Assembly (NCBI GenBank): GCA_903928275.1
Contig: CAIYQJ010000287.1
Span: forward strand, 1 to 21,342
Origin: an uncultured Chloroflexota bacterium
Lineage (GTDB): Bacteria > Chloroflexota > Limnocylindria > Limnocylindrales > CSP1-4
Reading direction: 5' to 3'
Length of the DNA: 21,342 nucleotides
Position 1 is the first letter of the stretch. Every line of letters starts with the position of its first letter. A model generated the notes under the pieces. That model did not search any database, was not told the DNA's origin, and worked only from the letters and a program-made list of their open reading frames with translations. A program made the position numbers and the translations under genes. This document shows positions 1-6,595 of this stretch, in pieces.

Positions 1-26
1 CGGCCCCGGCTCCCCGCCGCGGTGCC

Positions 27-1226
27 CTACCCGCGCGCGGCGGCCTTGAGCTCGGCGGTCCCCGGGAGCATCGACCTCCCGCGCCGGGCGAGCTTGAGCA
101 GGATCCAGGCGAGCGGGATCGGCACGAACCAGAAGTAGAGCCGGTAGAGGAAGACGCCGGCGGTGATCGCCGCGGTCCACTGCTCCCCGGCGATCGCGGT
201 GAACCCGGAGATGAACAGGAGCTCCGGGACGCCGGCACCCCCGGGGGAGAGCGGGATGATCGTGATGACGAGGACGAGGGCGTAGACGCCGAAGACCATG
301 CCCGCGTCGAGGACGTCCGCGGGCACCCCGCACATCCGGAGCGCGACCGTGAGGACGAGCACCCACGCGAACTGCGAGAGGACCGAGACGCCGAGCGCGG
401 CGGCGCCGCGCTGCCGGATGACGAGGCCGAGCTGGTCGCGGAAACGGTGGATCGCGCCGTCGACGTCGGGCGCGCCCTTCCGGCCCAGGCGCCCCATGAG
501 CCACCCGACCATCCGCTGCCCGGTCCGCCCGAGCCAGTCGGCGATCCGCTCCGAGCGGACGATCGCGATGATGAGCCCGACCGCGACGACGAAGACGACC
601 GCGCTGATGATCGCGATCGTCCACGCCCTGCCGGCGTTCGATGAGCCCGCGAGGTCGCCGGTGATCGCGAGCGTGATGATCGCGAAGAGCGGCAGGAAGA
701 GGCGGCTCAGGATGTTCACGACGCCGTAGAGGGCGATCCCCGACGTGGCCGGGATGTTCGCGACCCCCCAGCCGCGGACGACGACCCAGAGGACGCCCAT
801 GTTCCACGGGCCGAACGGGACGCTCGCGCCGATCCCGGACAGGATGAGCCACGACGTGGGACCGCGGAGCACCGCGAGCCCGGGGATGAGGGCGCAGAAG
901 ACGAGGCCGCTCACGAGCCAGGCGAGCGCGCCGAGTGCGGTGATGATGACGATCTGGTCCGGCGTGAGCGCCTGGAAGGCCGCGATGACCTCCTTGTAGT
1001 TCACGCCGGTCGCCGGGAGGATGATGCCGAAGACGACGACGAGGACGGCGACGATGAGGCCCGACCGCATGAGCGCCGCCCGCCTGCTCGGCGGCGCGGC
1101 CGCCGACGCCGGGTCCGTGCCGGGCGCCGCGTCGGGCGCCGCGTCGGGCGCCGCGTCGGACGGGGTCGGAGGCGGGGCCGCCGGCGCGACGGTGACGTCG
1201 CCCGGGCCCACTCCGGTGTCGCTCAT
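27..1226 (-). CDS. LPG-synthase-like transmembrane protein (UPF0104/YbhN-type)
   Basis: This is a 399-residue integral membrane protein of the lysylphosphatidylglycerol synthase TM-region family (PF03706 type). These proteins are polytopic and are thought to flip or move lipids; only some carry an aminoacyltransferase domain, and this one does not. The first ~45 residues are a disordered Ala/Pro/Asp-rich tail with an APDAAPDAAPD-type repeat. About eight hydrophobic segments follow. The conserved glycine-rich loop PLSPGGAGVPE lies near the C-terminal third and is the best family signature. The start at 1226 is supported by GGGGAGGA at 1237-1244 (minus strand), 10 nt upstream. It is divergent from the DUF2252 gene across a 191-bp gap. 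The lipid substrate cannot be told from sequence. The family assignment is fairly secure; the transport role is inferred. Confidence 0.85.
   Translation of the reverse strand: MSDTGVGPGDVTVAPAAPPPTPSDAAPDAAPDAAPGTDPASAAAPPSRRAALMRSGLIVAVLVVVFGIILPATGVNYKEVIAAFQALTPDQIVIITALGALAWLVSGLVFCALIPGLAVLRGPTSWLILSGIGASVPFGPWNMGVLWVVVRGWGVANIPATSGIALYGVVNILSRLFLPLFAIITLAITGDLAGSSNAGRAWTIAIISAVVFVVAVGLIIAIVRSERIADWLGRTGQRMVGWLMGRLGRKGAPDVDGAIHRFRDQLGLVIRQRGAAALGVSVLSQFAWVLVLTVALRMCGVPADVLDAGMVFGVYALVLVITIIPLSPGGAGVPELLFISGFTAIAGEQWTAAITAGVFLYRLYFWFVPIPLAWILLKLARRGRSMLPGTAELKAAARG
1122..1157. repeat. 12-bp tandem repeat x3 inside the N-terminal tail of the LPG-like protein
   Basis: The unit GGGCGCCGCGTC occurs three times head to tail on the + strand. 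It is in frame with the minus-strand gene and encodes the repeated acidic Ala/Pro tail. It is probably a slippage product with little structural consequence. Confidence 0.85.
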
Positions 1227-1255
1227 CTGTCGATCATCCTCCCCTGTGCCCGGTC

Positions 1256-1261
1256 AGGGTA
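1256..1261 (-). promoter_or_regulatory. Candidate -10 element (TACCCT) for the LPG-like gene
   Basis: TACCCT on the minus strand ends 29 nt before the start codon at 1226. The same hexamer precedes the DUF2252 and GAP-family genes. No convincing -35 box was found at the expected distance, so this is a weak call. Confidence 0.2.
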
Positions 1262-1355
1262 GCGCCTCGGGAGGGCGTGCGGGACGTCGCTTGCGGCGCG
1301 GAGGGCTGCGGGGACCGTCGCTCCATGGGCCGGCAACGCGCCGCTCGTGGGAGAG

Positions 1356-1384
1356 TGGACGGGGCCACCGGCGGGCCGTACCCT
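1356..1384 (+). promoter_or_regulatory. Candidate promoter for the DUF2252 gene
   Basis: TGGACG (1356-1361, four of six matches to TTGACA) is followed after 17 bp by TACCCT (1379-1384). The -10 hexamer ends 33 nt before the ATG at 1418, which leaves a short leader containing the GAGGAG ribosome site. Spacing is ideal but both boxes are imperfect. Confidence 0.3.
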
Positions 1385-1417
1385 GCGGGCAGTGGGGCAC
1401 CCCTGAGGAGACGAACG

Positions 1418-2917
1418 ATGACTGGGCCGACGAAGGGCCGCCGACCGGCGAGGAAGGCCGTCCCCGATGCGGAGACGACCGCCGCCGCCGCCTACGACGC
1501 AGCGTGGAACGTCGAGGCCCCGACCGGCGACGCGTGGACGGCACGCCCGTGGGTCCACCCGGTCGAGCGCGCCGAGGCCGGCAAGGCGGCGCGGGTGCAT
1601 GTCCCGCGCGCCAGTCACGCGGCGTTCCAGCCGCGCGCGGAACGCGACCCGATCGCGATCCTCGAGGCGCAGGAAGCGGACCGGCTGCCGGACCTCGTGC
1701 CACTCCGCCACGCGCGGATGGCCGAGTCGCCCTTCGCGTACTACCGGGGCACCCCGGCAGTCCTCGCGTTCGACCTCGCCGACACCCCGCGGACGAACAT
1801 CGAGGTCCAGGCGAGCGGCGACGCCCACCTGAGCAACTTCGGGCTCTACGCCTCGCCCGAGCGGACGCTCGTCTTCGACGCGAACGACTTCGACGAGACG
1901 CTGCCCGGACCGTGGGAGTGGGACGTGAAGCGGCTCGCGGCGAGCGTCGTCATCGCGGGGCGCGCGAACGGCTTCAACGCGGCGCAGATCCGCGCCGCAG
2001 CGATGGCTTCGGTGCGCGGCTACCGCGAGTGGATGGACCGCTACGCGGGCATGCGCCTCCTCGACGTCTGGTACGCCTCGATCACCGAAGACGACCTCCG
2101 CGCGGCGGGCGAGGCGACCGGGTTGCTCAACGGGCGCGGCAACGCCACCCGTCGTGCGCGCTTCGAGTCGATCTTCAGCAAGGCTCGCCAGCGCGACGGC
2201 ATGCGCGCCTTCGAGTCGCTCACCGGGGTCGTCGACGGGCGCCGGGTCATCCTCGACGACCCGCCGGTGGTCACGCACGTGGAGATCGAGGGCGGCCCGG
2301 GAGCGCTCGAGAGGGTCTTCACCGACTACCGGGCCACGCTCGCCGAGAGCAGGCGCGACTTCCTCGAGCGCTACCGCTTCGTCGACTTCGCCCTGAAGGT
2401 CGTGGGCGTCGGGAGCGTCGGGACCCGCTGCTTCATCCTCGTCCTCGAGGGCCGCGACGAGAACGACCCGCTCATCCTCCAGGCGAAGGAGGCGACCGCG
2501 TCGGTCCTCGAGCCGCACGTCGCCGCGAGCCTCCACGCGAACCACGCCGAGCGCGTCGTCGTCGGCCAGCGCCTCATGCAGTCGACATCGGACATCTTCC
2601 TCGGCTGGACGAAGGGCCCCGGTGGCCGCGACTTCTACATGCGCCAGCTGTGGGACATGAAGGGCTCGGTGGACACGTCGATCCTCCGGCCGCCCGGCCT
2701 CGCGTTCTACGGCGGGATCTGCGGCTGGGCCCTGGCCCGGGCGCACGCCCGGAGTGGCGACGCGGTGGCCATCGCGGCCTACCTTGGGACGAGCGACGCG
2801 TTCGACGGCGCGATCGCCGACTTCGCCGAGTCGTACGCGGACGTGAACGCTCGTGACCACGCGGCGTACGTCGCCGCGATCGAGGCCGGGCGGGTGTCGA
2901 CGACGCACGAGGTCTGA
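1418..2917 (+). CDS. DUF2252 family protein
   Basis: This 499-residue protein has the hallmark central block of DUF2252. It contains DAHLSNFG starting at D135, followed by VFDANDFDET and GPWEWDVKRLAAS. The family has a kinase-like, phosphotransferase-type appearance (His/Asp-rich motifs reminiscent of APH-like folds), but no substrate is established. A longer reading from 1277 is open. The ATG at 1418 is preferred because GAGGAG (1405-1410) sits 7 nt before it and the candidate promoter at 1356-1384 lies between the two possible starts. No signal peptide or TM segment is seen, so it is probably cytoplasmic. It is a single gene, divergent from the LPG-like gene and 93 bp ahead of the channel gene. 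The family call is confident; the function is unknown. Confidence 0.88.
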   Translation: MTGPTKGRRPARKAVPDAETTAAAAYDAAWNVEAPTGDAWTARPWVHPVERAEAGKAARVHVPRASHAAFQPRAERDPIAILEAQEADRLPDLVPLRHARMAESPFAYYRGTPAVLAFDLADTPRTNIEVQASGDAHLSNFGLYASPERTLVFDANDFDETLPGPWEWDVKRLAASVVIAGRANGFNAAQIRAAAMASVRGYREWMDRYAGMRLLDVWYASITEDDLRAAGEATGLLNGRGNATRRARFESIFSKARQRDGMRAFESLTGVVDGRRVILDDPPVVTHVEIEGGPGALERVFTDYRATLAESRRDFLERYRFVDFALKVVGVGSVGTRCFILVLEGRDENDPLILQAKEATASVLEPHVAASLHANHAERVVVGQRLMQSTSDIFLGWTKGPGGRDFYMRQLWDMKGSVDTSILRPPGLAFYGGICGWALARAHARSGDAVAIAAYLGTSDAFDGAIADFAESYADVNARDHAAYVAAIEAGRVSTTHEV

Positions 2918-3010
2918 CGTCTCCGTCCGCCGCGCCTCCCCTTCCCGGGGCCGGTTGAGTAGGATTGCCCGCAGCCAGGGGGGATCGACGCTCGAGGGGG
3001 GCGAGGAGGC

Positions 3011-3898
3011 ATGACCGCGCAGGCACCGGTGACGCGCAAGTCCGGCAACGCCTACAGCATCTTCATCCTGGTCCTGACGATCTACTCGCTCGTGCTCATG
3101 GCCGTCCTGCTCCTGCCGCTCGACCCGGCGACGCGCGCGGACGTGAACATCTGGGACAACGGGATCTGCATCATCTTCCTCATCGACTTCGGGATGAACA
3201 TGTACGGCTCGCGCCCGAAGCGCGAGTACTTCGTCCACCAGCGCGGCTGGCTGGATCTCCTCGGGTCCGTCCCCAGCTTCAGCTTCATCCCGTTCACGGC
3301 GCTCTTCCGCCTCTGCCGTCTCTCCCGGCTGGGGCGGATCACCAAGATGCTGCAGGGCCAGGCCGGCAAGGATCTCGTCCTCGACGTCCTGCACAACCGC
3401 GGCCAGTACGCGACGTTCATCACGATCCTGCTCGCCGGGATGGTCCTCTCGGCGTCGAGCATCCTCATCCTGCAGTTCGAGGTGGGGGCTCCCGACGGCA
3501 ACATCAAGACCGGCGGCGACGCGCTCTGGTGGGCCATCGTGACGATCACGACCGTGGGCTACGGCGACTTCTACCCCGTCACCGCGCTCGGGCGCATCAC
3601 GGCGGTCTTCGTCATGTTCGCGGGCGTCGGGATCATCGGCGCCCTCGCGAGCATCCTCGCGAGCCTGCTGGTCGCGCCGTCGTCACCGGACGAGGCGGCG
3701 ACGGGGGAGACGTCCTCCGTGTCGGTGGCGGCGAGCGCGGTCGATCCGGGCTCCGCAGCGGCGAGCGCGGTCGATCCGGGCGCAGCTGCGGCGAGCGCGG
3801 TCGATCCGGGCTCCGCAGCGGCGATCGTCGCCGAGCTGTCGAGCCTGCGGGCCGAGATCGCGGCGCTGCGGGAGGCGCTGCCCGCCGACGCCGGCTGA
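3011..3898 (+). CDS. Voltage-gated-like potassium channel (six-TM, Kv type)
   Basis: This 295-residue ion channel has the K+ selectivity filter T181-V-G-Y-G-D186 between two hydrophobic helices, so it should conduct K+ as a tetramer in the cytoplasmic membrane. Upstream lies a voltage-sensor-like domain. Its S4 segment carries arginines every third residue (R100, R103, R106, R109), and an acidic helix around residues 45-60 is consistent with S2/S3. After the last helix comes a low-complexity Ala/Ser/Asp/Pro linker made of three 10-residue repeats. The protein ends in a short heptad-like helix (about residues 272-290, rich in Leu, Ala and Glu) that could be a tetramerising coiled coil. No RCK/TrkA_C domain is present. 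The start is supported by GAGGAGG directly upstream of 3011. TAGGAT at 2960-2965 is a possible -10 element. Confidence 0.9.
   Translation: MTAQAPVTRKSGNAYSIFILVLTIYSLVLMAVLLLPLDPATRADVNIWDNGICIIFLIDFGMNMYGSRPKREYFVHQRGWLDLLGSVPSFSFIPFTALFRLCRLSRLGRITKMLQGQAGKDLVLDVLHNRGQYATFITILLAGMVLSASSILILQFEVGAPDGNIKTGGDALWWAIVTITTVGYGDFYPVTALGRITAVFVMFAGVGIIGALASILASLLVAPSSPDEAATGETSSVSVAASAVDPGSAAASAVDPGAAAASAVDPGSAAAIVAELSSLRAEIAALREALPADAG
3731..3820 (+). repeat. 30-bp in-frame tandem repeat x3 in the channel C-terminus
   Basis: Three 30-bp copies lie at 3731-3760, 3761-3790 and 3791-3820. Copies 1 and 3 are identical, and copy 2 differs only near its end. Each encodes a 10-residue ASAVDPGxAA-type unit linking the pore domain to the terminal helix. 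Copy number is likely to vary between strains. Confidence 0.95.
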
Positions 3899-4037
3899 GC
3901 CGGGAGGTCGACCTGGTCTTTGGTCGCCCCTCGAGTGCTTCCCGCTTGCGCCGCGTCCTATCATCTCGTGGTTGCGCGGACGGGAGGCCGAGTCGAGCCG
4001 CTCCGGGTGCCGGTGTCGATCGATGAAACCGCTTCAT

Positions 4038-4046
4038 GGAGGGGGG
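4038..4046 (+). promoter_or_regulatory. Ribosome binding site deciding the SulP start
   Basis: GGAGGGGGG lies 9 nt before the ATG at 4056. The reading frame is open further upstream to 3972 (a TTG) and contains another ATG at 4023. Neither has a comparable site, so 4056 is chosen. Confidence 0.6.
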
Positions 4047-4055
4047 TTCCACGGC

Positions 4056-5852
4056 ATGACTGCCACAGCAGGCACGCGAGCAGCGAAGGCGAAGAGGCGG
4101 CTGCCGATCCTCGAGGGCATCCTGCCCTTCGATCCCGCGCGGCTGCCCACCGAGCTGATCGCCGGCGCCACTCTGGCCGCCCTCGCGATGCCCGAGGTGA
4201 TGGGCTACTCCAAGATCGCGGACATGCCCGTCATCACGGGCCTCTACACGCTCGTCCTGCCGATGCTGGCGTTCGCGCTCCTGGGCTCGTCCCGACATCT
4301 CGTCGTCGGCGCGGACTCGGCCACGGCCGCGGTCCTCGCGACCGGCCTCGCCGGGATCAGCGCGGCGGGCGCGCCCGCTTCCCCCCAGTGGGTCGCGATG
4401 GCGGGCCTCGCCGCCCTCATGTGCGGCGTCTTCATGATCGTGGCGCGGCTCATCAGGCTGGGGTTCATCGCGAACTTCCTCTCCCACAGCGTGCTCATCG
4501 GCTTCCTCACCGGCGTGGGCATCCAGGTCGCCATGGGGCAGGTCCACGGACTGTTCGGCGTCAGCGACGGCACCGGGACCACCCTGCAGAAGTTCGGCAT
4601 CACGCTCCAGAACATCGCCGCCGGCCAGACGAGCACCGCGACGCTCGCGTGCTCGATCACGGTCCTCGTGATCATCGTGGGCCTGGGGCGGGTGAACAAG
4701 CGGATCCCCGGGGCGCTCATCGCCGTCGTCGGGATGATCATCGCCAGCTCGGCGTTCGATTTCGCGGCCAAGGGCATCACGACGATCGGGACGGTCCCGG
4801 CGGGCCTGCCGCCACTCGGCCTGCCGGCCATCGGGGCGGGCGCGCTCGTCAACGACATGATGGCCCTCATGCCGATCGTCTTCTCGATGTTCGTCCTCAT
4901 CCTGGCGCAGAGTGCCGCGACGTCGCGCGCCTACGCGATGAAGTACGACGACAGCTTCGACGAGAACGTGGATCTCATCGGGCTCGGCGTGGGCAACCTC
5001 GCCGCGGGCTTCAGCGGAACGTTCGTCGTCAACGGCAGCCCCACGAAGACCGAGATGGTGGACAGCGCCGGTGGTCGGAGCCAGATCGCGCAGCTCACCA
5101 CGGCCGCCATCGTCGTCGTCGTCCTCCTCTTCCTCACCGGGCCGCTCTCGTACATGCCGAACGCCGTCCTCGCGGCGGTCGTCTTCCTCATCGGCGTCAA
5201 GCTCGTCGACTACCGGGGGATGTCGGCGATCGCGCGGGTGCGGGCGGGCGAGTTCGTGGTCGCGCTCATCACCGCGATCATCGTCGTCGTCGTGGGCGTG
5301 GAGCAGGGGATCATCGTGGCGATCGTCCTCTCGGTCGTCGTCGTCCTCTACCACGACTACAAGCCGCACGATCGGGTCATCGGCTTCGCGGCGGACGGAC
5401 GGCCGAAGGCAGACCCGGTGGAGAGCGGGCTGCAGGCGGCGCCCGGCCTCGTGGTCTACCGCTTCGGCTCCGGCCTCTTCTACGCGAACGCCAGCCGCTT
5501 CAGCGAGGAGATCATGGAGATCCTGGAGGCTGCCGATCCGCCGGTGAAGCTGCTCGCGCTCGACGCCTCCGCGATGGGTGACATCGACTTCTCGGGAGCG
5601 GACTCCGTGCGCCAGCTGCAGGGCGAGATGACCCGGCGCGGCGGGCGGCTCGCGGTGTACGAGCTGGACCCCGCGGTCAAGAAGCAGCTCGATGCCTACG
5701 GGCTGTCGTCCGTGATCGGGGCGGAGAACTTCTACGAGACGGCCATCGACGTCGTCGAGGCGTACCGAAAGGGCGAGGCGGCTGCTCCGGTGCCGTCGGC
5801 GGCCACGGGCGGAACGCCGACGCCGGGGGCGGGTGACACGCCGAGCACCTGA
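4056..5852 (+). CDS. SulP-family anion transporter with C-terminal STAS domain
   Basis: This 598-residue member of the SLC26/SulP family moves sulfate, bicarbonate or related anions across the cytoplasmic membrane. The N-terminal part (about residues 15-440) holds the polytopic transport core. It includes the first-helix region with the ALAMPEVMGYSKIAD motif and the conserved NGSPTKTEM stretch typical of the family. A STAS domain spans roughly 465-572, with the LDASAMGDIDFSGAD signature loop. The last 25 residues are Ala/Pro/Gly/Thr-rich and probably disordered. TATCAT at 3959-3964 is a possible -10 element. The substrate cannot be fixed from sequence. The nearby sulfatase and maturase make sulfate attractive, but SulP proteins of this type also carry bicarbonate or dicarboxylates. 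Confidence 0.92.
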   Translation: MTATAGTRAAKAKRRLPILEGILPFDPARLPTELIAGATLAALAMPEVMGYSKIADMPVITGLYTLVLPMLAFALLGSSRHLVVGADSATAAVLATGLAGISAAGAPASPQWVAMAGLAALMCGVFMIVARLIRLGFIANFLSHSVLIGFLTGVGIQVAMGQVHGLFGVSDGTGTTLQKFGITLQNIAAGQTSTATLACSITVLVIIVGLGRVNKRIPGALIAVVGMIIASSAFDFAAKGITTIGTVPAGLPPLGLPAIGAGALVNDMMALMPIVFSMFVLILAQSAATSRAYAMKYDDSFDENVDLIGLGVGNLAAGFSGTFVVNGSPTKTEMVDSAGGRSQIAQLTTAAIVVVVLLFLTGPLSYMPNAVLAAVVFLIGVKLVDYRGMSAIARVRAGEFVVALITAIIVVVVGVEQGIIVAIVLSVVVVLYHDYKPHDRVIGFAADGRPKADPVESGLQAAPGLVVYRFGSGLFYANASRFSEEIMEILEAADPPVKLLALDASAMGDIDFSGADSVRQLQGEMTRRGGRLAVYELDPAVKKQLDAYGLSSVIGAENFYETAIDVVEAYRKGEAAAPVPSAATGGTPTPGAGDTPST

Positions 5853-5860
5853 CGCACGGG

Positions 5861-5920
5861 CGGACCCGGACGAACGCGGACGAACGCGGACGGGCTCGGA
5901 CGGGCTCGGACGGGCTCGAT
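5861..5920. repeat. Degenerate 10-bp tandem repeat, six units
   Basis: Starting 9 bp after the SulP stop, the unit CGGRCNCGGA/CGAACGCGGA/CGGGCTCGGA repeats six times in exact 10-bp register. There is one variant copy, two CGAACGCGGA copies and three CGGGCTCGG-type copies. The 10-bp period matches about one helical turn and is not a codon multiple. Confidence 0.85.
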
Positions 5921-5930
5921 CGCGGGAGAC

Positions 5931-5954
5931 GCGCTCGCGACAAGCGTCGAGCGC
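5931..5954 (+). terminator. Possible hairpin terminator after SulP
   Basis: GCGCTCG (5931-5937) pairs with CGAGCGC (5948-5954) around a 10-nt loop. There is no T-run after it, so it may only be a structure at the end of the SulP transcript or in the leader of the next gene. Confidence 0.25.
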
Positions 5955-6008
5955 CGATCACGACTTCCCGGCCGTGGGCCGGCATCACAGGAAGGACTTT
6001 CAGCAGCG

Positions 6009-6260
6009 ATGGGTGGTTTCCTGATCCTCGGGGCCGTCGTCTGGCTCGTGGTCGTCGTCATCACGGTCCAGGTCGCCGTCCAGAAGGGGCGCCGGGCATG
6101 GGCCTGGGCGATCCTCGGCGTCCTGTTCGGCCCATTCGCGATGTTCGCGGTCGTCCTCATGGGTCCCGCCAAGGGTCGCGAGGCGGGCGCGTCGGGCGGC
6201 GGGACCAGGGAGCGCGACGACACCAGCGCCGCGTTCTTCGAGGCGCCGGACGAGAAGTGA
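6009..6260 (+). CDS. Small two-helix membrane protein
   Basis: This 83-residue protein has two strongly hydrophobic segments (about residues 3-24 and 31-52) separated by a short basic hinge around QKGRRAW. A hydrophilic, charged tail ends in acidic residues. The pattern resembles the PLD-nuclease-N-terminal-like and similar small membrane proteins common in high-GC bacteria, but no domain can be named with certainty. AGGAAGGA at 5989-5996 lies 12 nt upstream of the ATG, an acceptable though long spacing. It sits between SulP and the sulfatase on the same strand, and its function is unknown. Coding is supported by the clean hydrophobic architecture. Confidence 0.7.
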   Translation: MGGFLILGAVVWLVVVVITVQVAVQKGRRAWAWAILGVLFGPFAMFAVVLMGPAKGREAGASGGGTRERDDTSAAFFEAPDEK

Positions 6261-6595
6261 GGTCAGCGCCGGGCGCCCGACCAGCCGGCGGACCGACGCC
6301 TGGACGGCCCCCACGTCCCGCGGGCTCGGTCGATGGTCGGGCCCGAGGACGGATCCGGCCTTGCCGATCGCAGGCGACGCCTGGTGCGGCCGCGGCAGAT
6401 GGCGCGACAACATGATCGAAACCTCCCGGTAACGGTGCGGAGACTGACTGATCGACGCTGTCCGCGTATGGTCGGCACGACGTCCGCCCGCGTCCCGCGG
6501 AGGCGCCCGGCAGCACCCCGGCCCGCGCAGCCCGACGTGCCCCGCGTGGCGGGCATCCTGAGTGGGTCGATCCCCGCCCCCAGCAGGAGCCAGAC
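6261..6595. other. 335-bp intergenic region before the sulfatase
   Basis: No convincing gene is present. It contains a perfect odd palindrome at 6371-6383 and a promoter-like pair at 6444-6472. The AGGAG ribosome site (6585-6589) of the sulfatase is at its right end. Open frames crossing it on either strand have shadow-type Arg/Pro-rich composition. Confidence 0.6.
6444..6472 (+). promoter_or_regulatory. Candidate sulfatase promoter
   Basis: CTGACT (6444-6449, matching TTGACA at four positions) and TATGGT (6467-6472, four matches to TATAAT) are separated by exactly 17 bp. The predicted leader is about 115 nt before the ATG at 6596. Confidence 0.35.

Noticed and set aside
1223..3394. 723-codon minus-strand open frame
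   Set aside because: Covers DUF2252 and the channel gene in antisense; no motif.
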